A stretch of DNA of 64,000 bases from Candidatus Aminicenantota bacterium (GTDB lineage Bacteria; Acidobacteriota; Aminicenantia; Aminicenantales; Saccharicenantaceae), in NCBI GenBank assembly GCA_014360005.1, contig JACIYI010000011.1, positions 1-64,000 of the forward strand, written 5' to 3'. The notes under the pieces were generated by a model. The model saw only the letters and a list, made by a program, of their open reading frames with translations. It did no database searches and was not told the origin of the DNA. The translations under genes were made by a program, and so were the position numbers. Of this stretch, positions 26,582 to 35,548 are shown piece by piece; the stretch's first letter is position 1, and every line of letters begins with the position of its first letter.

Positions 26582-28123
26582 TTAGATTTTATTCTCCAGG
26601 ATAAGGCGGGCGGCCAGTTCTCCGGTGCGCATGGCTGTCGGCACCCCGCCCATAAAAAGCTCACTGGCAGCATAAATGCCGACCGTGAGCAGGTTCCTGA
26701 CCGGTGTCTCCACCAGCAGCTTCCGGCCAAAATTTCCCGTCCAGTCCGCTCCCCAGCTCCACCCTGCTATTGAGCCCTGGTAACGATGCCCCCAGTCCTG
26801 GTAGGTGAGCGGCGTGGCCACTTCCATCAATTCAATCGCCCCGGAGAGTCCAGGTATTATGTTTTCCACCACTCTGACCAGCTTGAGGGCCAGCTCGGTC
26901 TTGTAGGCACGGTATTCTGGCGCCCTTTTTTTCTCCCCGGTCCTGAAACGAGCAAAATGGTCATAGTCAAATCCCACCCTGAGGATTAGCCCGACGTACC
27001 CGGGTGGAGCCTGACCTGGCTCGTTATCGGTCCAGCGACAGACCTCAATCTCTTTGCTTTCCAGGTTAAGCCCGTCAGTTCTTGGTTCGGTTTCTTCTGT
27101 CTGGCCAGGCCTGGCGCAATAAAAAAGGTGAGTGGCTCTCATCTGGCTCAGGTCGATTTTCTCAGCTTCAACCCCAAGATAAACGCACAGCTCAGAACCG
27201 GTATAAGGCGTATTTCTGACCCTTTCCAGGAATTCACCCGGAACGGCTGCGGATTCTATCAACTCCAGGAAAGTGGTCTTGAAATCAGCATTGGAAACTA
27301 TCCAATCTGCCCCGATAAAGCCATCATCAGCGGTCATAATGCCCCTGGCCTGCCCATTCTCAACTACAATCCTCTTCACGGGCATTCCTAACCATAATCC
27401 GCCGCCCCCAGCCCGGATGATTTCCGCCAGTCTGTCGCTGATTCCCTGAATACCCCAGGAGGGATACCAGATGCCCTCTACCGACATGATGTTCCACATC
27501 ACGGCCAGGGTCAGGAAGGACATGACCGGCTCTCCCGTGCCCATAGACCCCAGGAAATTTACCAGCAACTTATTCTTCAAATACTTTCTCAGGACATCAC
27601 CTGAAAAAGCATGCGACCAGGATAAGATTCTGGTTTTCCGGCTTTCAGAATATTCGCTCTGGACTACCTTTTCCTGAAGCGGGCTTAGCTTTTCCGGCAA
27701 GTAATCCGGATGCCACAGGTAGATATCGTGGACAAGCTTTATCGCCTTTTCCAGTTCCTGGAAAAAGGTTTCCAGTCCGTCTGCTTCCCGGGGGAATTTT
27801 TTAGCCAGCTCCTGCTGTAGCGTTTTTGGTGTCACGGAATAAACCAGGTCCAGGTCTCCGGCGATTAACTGGAAATGGTTTCTTTGGAATTCCAGCGGCT
27901 CTTTTAGGCCAAGCGAAGCCAGCAGGCTGCTGACATAACCAGGGTAGCTGAAGGACAACGGTCCCATCGGAAACTTATAGGCCCCCCGCTGGAAAACATA
28001 GCTGGTGCCGCCTGGATGAAGGTCTTTATCCAGCACCAGGACTCGCAGCCCCTTTTGGGTGAGCAGGGCGGCGCAGGTCAGCCCGCCCAAACCGGCCCCC
28101 ACAACGATGACGTCGTATCGCAT
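26582..28123 (-). CDS. FAD-dependent phytoene desaturase/CrtI-like oxidoreductase
   Basis: A 513-residue flavoprotein. The N-terminal dinucleotide fold is explicit (DVIVVGAGLGGLTCAALLTQ, then VLVLDKDLHPGGTSYVF). The carotenoid-isomerase/CrtI-like C-terminus reads GGVPTAMRTGELAARLIL, the usual FAD-contacting helix. Relatives act on carotenoids or retinol, or are uncharacterised all-trans-retinol-13,14-reductase-like proteins; no other carotenoid gene is present here, so substrate assignment would be speculative. The start is ATG 28123 after GGGGA; GTG 28135 is an alternative adding four residues. Confidence 0.8.
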   Translation of the reverse strand: MRYDVIVVGAGLGGLTCAALLTQKGLRVLVLDKDLHPGGTSYVFQRGAYKFPMGPLSFSYPGYVSSLLASLGLKEPLEFQRNHFQLIAGDLDLVYSVTPKTLQQELAKKFPREADGLETFFQELEKAIKLVHDIYLWHPDYLPEKLSPLQEKVVQSEYSESRKTRILSWSHAFSGDVLRKYLKNKLLVNFLGSMGTGEPVMSFLTLAVMWNIMSVEGIWYPSWGIQGISDRLAEIIRAGGGGLWLGMPVKRIVVENGQARGIMTADDGFIGADWIVSNADFKTTFLELIESAAVPGEFLERVRNTPYTGSELCVYLGVEAEKIDLSQMRATHLFYCARPGQTEETEPRTDGLNLESKEIEVCRWTDNEPGQAPPGYVGLILRVGFDYDHFARFRTGEKKRAPEYRAYKTELALKLVRVVENIIPGLSGAIELMEVATPLTYQDWGHRYQGSIAGWSWGADWTGNFGRKLLVETPVRNLLTVGIYAASELFMGGVPTAMRTGELAARLILENKI

Positions 28124-28214
28124 CTTTCCCCGCACTTATTTTAACAAAAGCCTCGAGGATAATATAACAATAAGATTTTTTGCTAAAGCAGGACAAGAGC
28201 AGGGGCCGGTTAAG

Positions 28215-31070
28215 TTACTTAATTTCCCGTACGTAAATATTCTTAAAATACAGGGGAGTGTTGTGGGCCTGGAGCTCAATCTGGCCGCAACGGTAGATTG
28301 GTTTATCTCGCTCCCAGTAGTTTTCCATAACCACGTTATCCACCACCAGCTCGCCGTTTAAGTAAACAGTCACCCGCTCGCCAACCATCTTGATGTAAAA
28401 AGAATTCCAGGTACCGACCGGATTATCGGCGCGCTTTAAGGGCTTGTTTGGGTTTTTCTGGTTGTTATAAAGTCCGCCTGACCCCTCGGGCCACTGAGCC
28501 GGGTCCCAGATCTGGACCTGGGGTGAGCCGCGAAGGTAGATGCCGCTGTCGCCTCCGGGCTCAATTTTCCAGTCCACAAACAGTTCAAAATCGCAGTAAT
28601 CTTTGGCCGTGCACAGGCTGTGACCTTTGCCGTCAAAAACCAGCACGCCATCCACTACCTTCCAGTGCAGCCGCATATCTTCGTCGGCTCTATTCTGCTC
28701 GGCGGCCAGTTCTTCCGGGCTCATTCTGGCTCTTTTTACCGGGTCCTGGACTAGACCTTTCCAGCCAAAGAGATCCTTTCCGTTGAATAGCGGCTCAAAG
28801 CCTTCAAGTCGCAGGAGCTTATCCAGATAAATTTCAGTTTCTTCTATTTCCAGGTCATCTTTAACATAAGCCAGAGCTTTTTTCATAATCATTATGGTCT
28901 CAAAGCCGCTTAAACCTTCCGCACCAGCACTCGGCCTGGCCAGACGGCAGGCCAGAAGTGCAGCCCGGTCTCGCCTCTCCTCATCGGAGAAAAAAGCCGC
29001 CAGCTCTTTAAGGGCTCTTACATCACGGACATTTCCCCAGGAATTGAGAAGGAGAGTTTTTTCATCCGGGTAAATGGCCAGTGGTTTTAGCTCTTGAAGT
29101 ACAAGAAGTTTCCTTTCACGATCAACTCCGGGCTCTTTAAGCAGCCTGGCCAGAGCTTGAAAAGCCAGGTAACGGTGACTGCGGTTGGTGCTCTGCCGGA
29201 TGAGGTTAATCAGATGAGGGCTGGCTTCGAAATCCGGCCAGCTACAGAGAGAAACCAGAGCAGCCCGGTTTATCTCAGAGTCCGGGTTTTTTAAGAATTC
29301 TACCGCTTTGTTCAAACCTTCCTGCCCTCCGACCAGAGGCAATAATTCAATCAGCCTGGCACGTTCCTTTCCGGATTTCCGGCCTATCAGGTTGAGCAGA
29401 AGATTCTGCTTGAACTGAGCATCCCGGATGAGGTTGATGACGGCAGCAAAGGCTTTCTGGAAGCTAGCGAAGAGAGAAGGTTCGGTTAGAGAAGCATAGC
29501 TTTCTGCCAGCCAGAGAGCGTCTTCCGGTCCCATAACCTGAAAAAGGTTATCAGCTCCTGCCTTTCTGAGCTCGGGGTTTTCAGATTCTAAAGCAGACAG
29601 TACAGTTCTTTTCCATTTTGGAACGATGAAGTCCTTAATTCCCTGCAGAATGGTGATTTTAACTTCGTCATTCGTCCCAGGATAAATCTCCATCAGAAAA
29701 TTTATGTAGCTTTCAGGTGGAAGAGTCTTTAGAAGATCCAGGCATAGCTGGCATTCGCTCAGCGATTTTGGCAGGGACTGAAGCAGGTCAGGGACAGATT
29801 TTTCTTTTTTCAGGTTAAAAATCGTTCGGATGGCAGCCAGTCTTACCGGAAGCTCATGGTCTTCAAGGAATGGCTCAATCGCTTCTGGCCGGTTAAAAAT
29901 TTCCGGGTTGCCCAGGAATTCTATGACCGCGGCTCGGTTGAGTGGCGGCAGACTGTTCAGGTTTTCAACCAGCATTTTTATCAGCTCTGGCCATCGGTAT
30001 TTCCTGAGCAGGTTCAAGGCTTTATGCTGGAAGGCGGCATCCTGGCTGTAGATGGCCTTCAGGAATTCGGGGATAGCTTTTTGGCCGGCGATTTCGGTAA
30101 GAATATCCAGAGCTTCCGAGCGGAGGGCAGATTCATCCGGCGCCGTCAGAATCTCTAAGGATTTTTCGGCGATTTCCAGGGCTTTTTCTTTTTTGCCCTG
30201 CTCGGCCAGTCTTCTGGCAAACCTGAGGTAAAGCCCTATAGTCTGCCGTCGCTCCTCAAGATTGGTGAGAGTGGGGATGGCTCTCAGTAAAGGCTCGACT
30301 GATAGGTCGGCGGCCTCCACAATAGCCGCAAGGGCCTGGTATCTTATTTCCGGGTCCGAAGAAGTGGCCAGGCGGCGGAGATGAGGGATGGCTTTCTGAC
30401 TTCTGAGCCTGCCCAGGGCCTGGATGATTGAAACCAGATTTATGCTATCTTGCTCCGATTGCCTCAGCTGTTTAATAAGGATGTCCTCAACTTCAGGGCT
30501 CTTGACCCTGAGCATGGCTTTTATGGTCGGGTCAACCAGGTCTTTTTTATTAAGCAGCAAAGCCAGAGGCCTGAGATGTTTTTGCCCGACAACATACTGA
30601 GCTTCTTCCAGGAGAAATTTGCTTATTTCAGGTTCAGGTGATGAAATGGCCAGGCGGAGAAGGTCGTCAGCTAATTTTCCTCTAACGGCTTCATACCCGG
30701 GCTTTCCGGCCAACCGCACCAGGCCATCCATGGCATATCGCACCAGGCTGTCATCAGCCTGACCGGGGGCTGCGAGACGTCGTCCAAGATCTTCAACGGC
30801 TGGAGTTCCAGTCTTAAGCATCTCAGAAAAAATTTTTTCTTCTTCCGCCTGATTTTGAGCCGGGAGCAGGCGCAGCCAGCTGTCTACCAGCCTTCTGATG
30901 GATTCGCGGCTTGCGGGAGGGGCTTCAGGTTTAAGATGAGTTGTGGGGGATGGAGGATGACAAGCCTGGAAACCTATGTTTGATAGCAGGAGTAGCGAAA
31001 AAATCAAGAAAGTCAAAATCCCGGGGGAATGGCCAAATATCTCCAGGTGCTTTTGAATTTTGGCACTCAT
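28215..31070 (-). CDS. HEAT-repeat / DUF1080 fusion protein, exported
   Basis: A 951-residue protein. An N-terminal signal (hydrophobic about residues 15-35, ending GFQAC) suggests a lipoprotein, although Gln at -2 is unusual in a lipobox. About 25 HEAT-type helical pairs occupy residues 50-720. The C-terminal 220 residues form a DUF1080 domain: GFEPLFNGKDLFGWKG, then GGDSGIYLRGSPQVQIWDP and a closing YFKNIYVREIK. DUF1080 members include 3-keto-disaccharide hydrolases. The HEAT solenoid may dock the hydrolase to a partner or glycan. Its start lies 33 bases after the stop of the Tat-exported dehydrogenase at 31104, so the two are an operon. Confidence 0.85.
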   Translation of the reverse strand: MSAKIQKHLEIFGHSPGILTFLIFSLLLLSNIGFQACHPPSPTTHLKPEAPPASRESIRRLVDSWLRLLPAQNQAEEEKIFSEMLKTGTPAVEDLGRRLAAPGQADDSLVRYAMDGLVRLAGKPGYEAVRGKLADDLLRLAISSPEPEISKFLLEEAQYVVGQKHLRPLALLLNKKDLVDPTIKAMLRVKSPEVEDILIKQLRQSEQDSINLVSIIQALGRLRSQKAIPHLRRLATSSDPEIRYQALAAIVEAADLSVEPLLRAIPTLTNLEERRQTIGLYLRFARRLAEQGKKEKALEIAEKSLEILTAPDESALRSEALDILTEIAGQKAIPEFLKAIYSQDAAFQHKALNLLRKYRWPELIKMLVENLNSLPPLNRAAVIEFLGNPEIFNRPEAIEPFLEDHELPVRLAAIRTIFNLKKEKSVPDLLQSLPKSLSECQLCLDLLKTLPPESYINFLMEIYPGTNDEVKITILQGIKDFIVPKWKRTVLSALESENPELRKAGADNLFQVMGPEDALWLAESYASLTEPSLFASFQKAFAAVINLIRDAQFKQNLLLNLIGRKSGKERARLIELLPLVGGQEGLNKAVEFLKNPDSEINRAALVSLCSWPDFEASPHLINLIRQSTNRSHRYLAFQALARLLKEPGVDRERKLLVLQELKPLAIYPDEKTLLLNSWGNVRDVRALKELAAFFSDEERRDRAALLACRLARPSAGAEGLSGFETIMIMKKALAYVKDDLEIEETEIYLDKLLRLEGFEPLFNGKDLFGWKGLVQDPVKRARMSPEELAAEQNRADEDMRLHWKVVDGVLVFDGKGHSLCTAKDYCDFELFVDWKIEPGGDSGIYLRGSPQVQIWDPAQWPEGSGGLYNNQKNPNKPLKRADNPVGTWNSFYIKMVGERVTVYLNGELVVDNVVMENYWERDKPIYRCGQIELQAHNTPLYFKNIYVREIK

Positions 31071-31103
31071 AAGAATTTCCTATCCATTTTTATTCAATCT
31101 TCT

Positions 31104-32375
31104 TTATTCAATCATCGAACTCCAGGGGCTGCGCAGCGGTTCTTCCAGAAGCAGGTTAGCTTGTTCATCGCCGATGAAGGCCTGATTCTGCGGGTCAAAC
31201 CTCAGATTGCGGCCGAGGCGCACGGCAATCTTGGCCAGGTTGACCAGAGTGCAGGAGCGATGGCCGTTTTCTTCATTCAGAGCAAATTTACGGCGTTCCC
31301 TGACAGCCTGGTGAAAATCGGTTAATTGAGGCTCCGGGTCGGGCAGCGTTTTAAGCTTTTCCAGAAGTCCCGGGATGTCGCTTCTCAATCCTGGATAAAG
31401 CTTGCCTTCCGGCCCTTCAATAAAAGGAACCTCTTTCTGCTGGTTTTCGCCGTCCAGGATGATTTCACAGCCGTCGGCATAGCGCAGCACGATTTTTCGC
31501 CAGCGGCCGCAAGCGTCGGGGTGTTGCTGGGGGGCATCGACCTCAATTTCTACCGGACTGGTATTGTCCTTTTCAAGTAAGTACTGGACGGGGTCAAGGT
31601 AATGCATGCCCATATCGCCCAATCCTCCACCATCATAATCCCAGTAGCCGCGGAAGGTTACGTGGACGCGATGGGGATGGTAGGGCTTGTAAGGCGCCGG
31701 GCCGAGCCAGAAGTCGTAATCAAGCTCGGGTGGGATAGGTTCGGGCGGCAGGTAGGTTTTCCCCTGCCAGTAGAACTTCCAGTCAAACCCGGTTGCTCCG
31801 CTGACCGTCACTCGCAAGGGCCAGCCCAGAAGTCGGGGCTGAACGATTTTCTTTATCGGCTTAACCTCAGTCCCGAAACCATAGAAAATTCCTTCGAACC
31901 GAAACCAGGTATTGACGCGAAAGATGCGGCCGTATCTTCTGACAGCTTCTATTACTTTCTGGCCTTCGCCGATGGTCCTGGTCATCGGCTTTTCGCACCA
32001 GATGTCTTTACCGGCTCGGGCCGCGGCTATTGACATCAGAGCATGCCAGTGGGGTGGGGTGACGATGTGGACAATATCTACATCCGAGCGGGCCAGAACT
32101 TCCCTGAAATCAAAATAGCCCTTCACTCCGGGACCGGCCAGTTCCAGAGCTTCCTGGAGGTGTTTTCGGTCAACATCACAGACAGCAACCAGGCGGCCCG
32201 GGTAGCGGAAATGGGCTTTGCCCATACCGCCCACGCCGATGATGGCTTTGGTCAGCTCATCGCTTGGCGCCAGGTAGCCCTGGCCTCCCAGAACGTGGCG
32301 CGGCACGATCATCAAACCGCAGGCCGCAGTCATTCCTGCTTTTAAGAATTTTCGTCTGGAGATTAAGCGTTCCAT
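31104..32375 (-). CDS. Tat-exported Gfo/Idh/MocA family oxidoreductase
   Basis: A 423-residue dehydrogenase with a short Tat signal (SRRKFLK, residues 6-12, then AGMTAACGLMIVPRHV). The Rossmann start is AIIGVGGMGKAHFRYPGR. The EKP motif is EKPMTRT, and GGGLGDMGMHYLDPVQYLL carries the conserved histidine. It heads a two-gene operon with the HEAT-DUF1080 fusion, which suggests oxidation of a glycoside followed by cleavage of the keto product in the periplasm. It shares the VPRHV box with the protein at 22123. No good ribosome site precedes the ATG; the promoter-like site 11 bases upstream would make the message nearly leaderless. Confidence 0.87.
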   Translation of the reverse strand: MERLISRRKFLKAGMTAACGLMIVPRHVLGGQGYLAPSDELTKAIIGVGGMGKAHFRYPGRLVAVCDVDRKHLQEALELAGPGVKGYFDFREVLARSDVDIVHIVTPPHWHALMSIAAARAGKDIWCEKPMTRTIGEGQKVIEAVRRYGRIFRVNTWFRFEGIFYGFGTEVKPIKKIVQPRLLGWPLRVTVSGATGFDWKFYWQGKTYLPPEPIPPELDYDFWLGPAPYKPYHPHRVHVTFRGYWDYDGGGLGDMGMHYLDPVQYLLEKDNTSPVEIEVDAPQQHPDACGRWRKIVLRYADGCEIILDGENQQKEVPFIEGPEGKLYPGLRSDIPGLLEKLKTLPDPEPQLTDFHQAVRERRKFALNEENGHRSCTLVNLAKIAVRLGRNLRFDPQNQAFIGDEQANLLLEEPLRSPWSSMIE

Positions 32376-32386
32376 CTTTTTTATCG

Positions 32387-32415
32387 GATATATCTTTTTA
32401 TATCAATTGGGCCAA
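32387..32415 (-). promoter_or_regulatory. Promoter-like site close to the start of the 31104 gene
   Basis: On the minus strand TTGGCC, a 17-base spacer and TATATC, ending 11 bases before the ATG. Each hexamer matches consensus at four positions. A start point about four bases before the ATG would leave no room for a ribosome site, and none is seen. Confidence 0.35.
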
Positions 32416-32545
32416 GATATCAACAATTGAGCATACCTCAATTCCTTTAACCTGCATAGGACTAATGAAATCAGTCGACCCCATAGTGGTTTATTACCAC
32501 ATCTGGCATCCTGGACAGCGGTCCCGGCCCTCTGGAGACTTTTTC

Positions 32546-32575
32546 TTGACTGTGGCTGTGGTCAAATAATATACT
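32546..32575 (+). promoter_or_regulatory. Sigma-70-type promoter of the lipoprotein gene
   Basis: TTGACT, an 18-base spacer and TATACT, five of six matches in each hexamer. It lies about 100 bases before the lipoprotein ATG at 32679. Confidence 0.55.
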
Positions 32576-32678
32576 GCCAATAAGCAAGGTCGGAATCCAG
32601 AGCCACCAGGGATGGATTACCGTAGCATCCTTCTCGAGGGTCTTCCTGGGTTCAGATCATTAGGGAAAAGGAGGTACA

Positions 32679-33287
32679 ATGAAAAGGGTTTTATTGCTGC
32701 TGCTGGCTTTGATGGTGGTGTTTTCATTTTCATGTAAGAAAGGCCAAAAAGAAGAGGTAGCTCAGCCAGAAAAGGCAAAGAAAGCGGCAGAGAAGGTCGA
32801 GACAGAGGCTATGGCCGGGAGCGCCAAAGCGGAAGAGCCGAAAAAGGCAGTTGAGGCAGTTAATTTTAACGTCTTAAAGGATTTACTTCCCGATGTTTCA
32901 GGCTGGACCAAAGACAACCCCAGAGGTTTTCAGAGTTCCTACGGAGATTTCAGCGTTTCGGTGGCGGAAGCTACCTACATAAAGGGCGAGACTAAAATCG
33001 AAACCGTGCTGATGGACTCCATAGGTCGGATGGAAACTCTGGGCGGTTTTAAGATGATGTCCGACATGAAGTTTTCTGTTGAGGATGATAATCACTACGT
33101 GAAGACTTACAATCTTAAAGAATATCCGACCGTTGAAGAATACAATTTTAAGCAAAAAAACGGAACTCTACAGGTCCTGGTGGCGGGAAGATTCCTGGTG
33201 ACCTTACGCGGAAGAAACATTGAAAACACTGAAATTCTTAAGGCCTTTTTCAATAACTTTGACCTGAAAAAATTGGAGTCACTTTAG
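32679..33287 (+). CDS. Hypothetical lipoprotein
   Basis: A 202-residue protein. The signal peptide MKRVLLLLLALMVVFSFSC ends in a lipobox-like FSFSC with cysteine 19 lipidated. A lysine/alanine/glutamate-rich linker (20-63) follows, then a compact domain of about 140 residues (NFNVLKDLLPDVSGW onward) with alternating strands. The plan recalls small periplasmic lipoproteins of unknown function; no enzyme motif was found. GGAGG lies six bases before the ATG and a good promoter lies upstream. A strong hairpin at 33370-33403 may end the transcript. Confidence 0.75.
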   Translation: MKRVLLLLLALMVVFSFSCKKGQKEEVAQPEKAKKAAEKVETEAMAGSAKAEEPKKAVEAVNFNVLKDLLPDVSGWTKDNPRGFQSSYGDFSVSVAEATYIKGETKIETVLMDSIGRMETLGGFKMMSDMKFSVEDDNHYVKTYNLKEYPTVEEYNFKQKNGTLQVLVAGRFLVTLRGRNIENTEILKAFFNNFDLKKLESL

Positions 33288-33369
33288 CAATCAGGGAAAG
33301 AATTAGGTTTTAGAAAGCGGTTTTCAAGACCTCTTTTTCCGATGCCAGGGAAGAAGTGAAAGATGGCAG

Positions 33370-33403
33370 AAAAATGGGGACAGCCTTGTATGTCCCCATT
33401 TTT
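33370..33403. terminator. 13-bp perfect hairpin (terminator and/or REP-like repeat)
   Basis: AAAAATGGGGACA, an eight-base loop and TGTCCCCATTTTT form a perfect 13-pair stem followed by GTTTTAT. The A-tract/T-tract flanks allow intrinsic termination in both directions. The GGGGACA core is shared with the two MITE-like elements in this window. It lies 83 bases after the lipoprotein stop. Confidence 0.6.
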
Positions 33404-33517
33404 GTTTTATCCTGATTGTTTTTTTTGGTTAAAATATAAGTTAGCAATCAAAGATGAGGGGTTGACTCCAATGTTCAGGAAAAAATCTTGGGCAAAGGTT
33501 TAAAAAGGGAGGTTTTA

Positions 33518-33751
33518 ATGAACAAGAATTATGTTTGTCCAAATTGTGGTTTTGTCGGGCAGCCAAAAAGGTACACTAAGGGCAGCCTGGGCTGGGAAAT
33601 ACTGCTGTGGATTCTGGGCATTCTGCCCGGTCTTTTCTATTCAATCTGGCGCCTTTCCACTCGTTATAATGGCTGCCCGAATTGCGAATATCCTTATATT
33701 GTTCCAGAAGATTCTCCCAAGGGCCAGGAAATAATTAAAAAGCAGCAGTAA
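33518..33751 (+). CDS. Small zinc-ribbon membrane protein
   Basis: A 77-residue protein with two CX2C knuckles (CPNCGF, residues 7-12; CPNCEY, about 53-58) flanking a hydrophobic segment (WEILLWILGILPGLFYSIWR). This LITAF-like layout, a zinc ribbon interrupted by a membrane-dipping helix, suggests a small membrane-associated protein. GGGAGG six bases before ATG 33518 sets the start; the frame is open upstream to 33488 without support. Function unknown. Confidence 0.68.
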   Translation: MNKNYVCPNCGFVGQPKRYTKGSLGWEILLWILGILPGLFYSIWRLSTRYNGCPNCEYPYIVPEDSPKGQEIIKKQQ

Positions 33752-33960
33752 ATGAGCTGAGCGGGTCAGAAAGGCCGGCAGATTGTTGCCTGACCTAGTG
33801 CCGTTAGCTGGCTGACCCAAGTCTGGGTTTCAGAGCGATTTCATCACCTGTAACGAACTTAAAAGCATGACTATGGCGAGGAGAAAGGAGGCCTTTCTTT
33901 CTCTTGCTTATCTGATTTAATTAAGGTTAAACTCAATAGAAGAAATCAGGAGGGCAGAAG

Positions 33961-35514
33961 ATGAAGAGTCATGAGAAATATTTAAGACAGTCATATTTGG
34001 GAGCGGGAAAAGTATTAAGTTGTAGGAAAGCCGGTATGGTCTTGATGATTCTTATTGGCCTATTAATGATTAGTTTTTCTTGGCTTCAGGCCGAGACTAA
34101 GGACTATAAGGCGTCACTTTTCGGAATTAAATCAAACGGCACAACCCTGAATACCCGCTCGATTCAGAAGGCGATTGATTATATTCATGAAAATGGAGGG
34201 GGCCGGTTGGTGTTTGATGTGGGAAGGTATCTAACCGGGACGATTTACCTGAAGTCCAGCGTCACCATCCACCTGTTGGAGGGAGCTATTCTGGTCGGCT
34301 CGCCCAATCCCTTGGACTATGATTTCAACCATAAGTGGACGGCGCTCATCTTTGCTCTGGAGCAGGAAAACGTGGGTATCACAGGGGAAGGTGGGGTCAT
34401 TGATGGACAGGGGTTTACCGTGGCTAACAATCTGGTGGATTTGATTCACAAGGGCCTGGTCAAAGACCCGCTGCGCAACGACCGACCCCGGGAAACTATC
34501 AGGCCACAGAACATCTATTTCTGGCGGTGTAAAAATGTCCGTATAGAAGGCATTACCCTGAAAGACCCGGCCAGCTGGAACCAGCAGTATGACCAGTGTC
34601 AGAATGTGATCATCAAGAACCTTATCATTGACAGCAAATCCTACTGGAATAATGACGGTGTGGACATTGTGGACTGTGACAATGTGGAAGTGGCCAATCT
34701 TTACATTGATGCAGCCGACGACGGCATCTGTCTGAAATCGCATGATGAAAAAGCCGTCTGCCAGAATGTTTACATTCACGATAATGTTGTTCGCACCAGC
34801 GCTAACGGCATTAAGTTCGGGACAGCTTCTCTGGGTGGCTTCCGGAACATCAGGATAATTGACAATGTGGTCTATGATACTTACCGCTCGGCCATAACTT
34901 TTGCGGCGGTGGACGGTGGATTCGTGGAGGATGTAGTGGTGGACAGGCTTAAGTCCATCAACACCGGGAATGTCATCTTCCTGAGGATAGGTGAGCGCTG
35001 GCGGCCCGGCAAGAAGGGTCGGATGCGAAATATTTCCATTTCCAATGTTTATGCGGAAGTTCCGGCCACCAAGCCGGATGCCGGCTATAACTATGAAGGA
35101 CCGTGGGAGCATCAGCCGCGGAACGTTTCGCCTTCATCCATCGTCGGGCAGCCGGATGCTTTTATTGAAGACGTAATCCTCAAGAACATTGAAATCCATC
35201 ATCCTGGCGGCGGCGACCCCAATTTTGCCCGCGTCGGGCTGGATGAACTGGATAAAGTTCCGGAACTGCCAGCCAGCTATCCCGAGTTTTCCATGTTTAA
35301 GGAGCTGCCGGCCTGGGGTTTTTATGTGCGCCATGCCAGAAATATTACTTTTGAAAATGTAAAGCTGGTGGCAGCTAAGAAGGATTATCGCCGGTCAATT
35401 GTTCTGGATGATGTGCATACCATGCGCATTAAAGCTTTAAAGGTTCAGGAACCCGGTCCGAAAAAAGACCCGGTCTACTCTCACAAATCAACCGACGTCA
35501 AGCTGGAGAAGTAA
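33961..35514 (+). CDS. Exported GH28-like (polygalacturonase-type) beta-helix enzyme
   Basis: A 517-residue secreted protein. An N-terminal membrane/signal stretch (about 25-45, ending SWLQA) precedes a right-handed parallel beta-helix of the pectin-lyase fold. GH28 landmarks are FGIKSNGTTLNTRSIQKAID at the N-terminus, NNDGVDI and AADDGICLKS, which supply the catalytic aspartates. The usual G-H-G motif is replaced by ANGIKFGT, so substrate and mechanism may differ from classic polygalacturonases. AGGAGG lies seven bases before the ATG. The TAA stop abuts a MITE-like element. It likely cuts uronate- or rhamnose-containing glycans in the periplasm or outside. Confidence 0.8.
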   Translation: MKSHEKYLRQSYLGAGKVLSCRKAGMVLMILIGLLMISFSWLQAETKDYKASLFGIKSNGTTLNTRSIQKAIDYIHENGGGRLVFDVGRYLTGTIYLKSSVTIHLLEGAILVGSPNPLDYDFNHKWTALIFALEQENVGITGEGGVIDGQGFTVANNLVDLIHKGLVKDPLRNDRPRETIRPQNIYFWRCKNVRIEGITLKDPASWNQQYDQCQNVIIKNLIIDSKSYWNNDGVDIVDCDNVEVANLYIDAADDGICLKSHDEKAVCQNVYIHDNVVRTSANGIKFGTASLGGFRNIRIIDNVVYDTYRSAITFAAVDGGFVEDVVVDRLKSINTGNVIFLRIGERWRPGKKGRMRNISISNVYAEVPATKPDAGYNYEGPWEHQPRNVSPSSIVGQPDAFIEDVILKNIEIHHPGGGDPNFARVGLDELDKVPELPASYPEFSMFKELPAWGFYVRHARNITFENVKLVAAKKDYRRSIVLDDVHTMRIKALKVQEPGPKKDPVYSHKSTDVKLEK

Positions 35515-35548
35515 AAAATCGGGACACCCTAAAAAATCGGGACACCCT
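35513..35548 (+). repeat. Tandem 18-bp repeat, two copies
   Basis: AAAAAATCGGGACACCCT occurs twice without spacer. The unit equals the terminal repeat of the surrounding element, which suggests that the element end was duplicated, perhaps by repeated insertion or slippage. Confidence 0.85.

Larger units (their letters stand above)
32376..32678 (+). other. Divergent intergenic region with promoters both ways
   Basis: This 303-base region separates the divergent dehydrogenase (minus) and lipoprotein (plus) genes. It holds one promoter-like site for each and no recognisable gene; the open frame crossing it from 32264 has no ribosome site and overlaps coding DNA. Confidence 0.55.
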
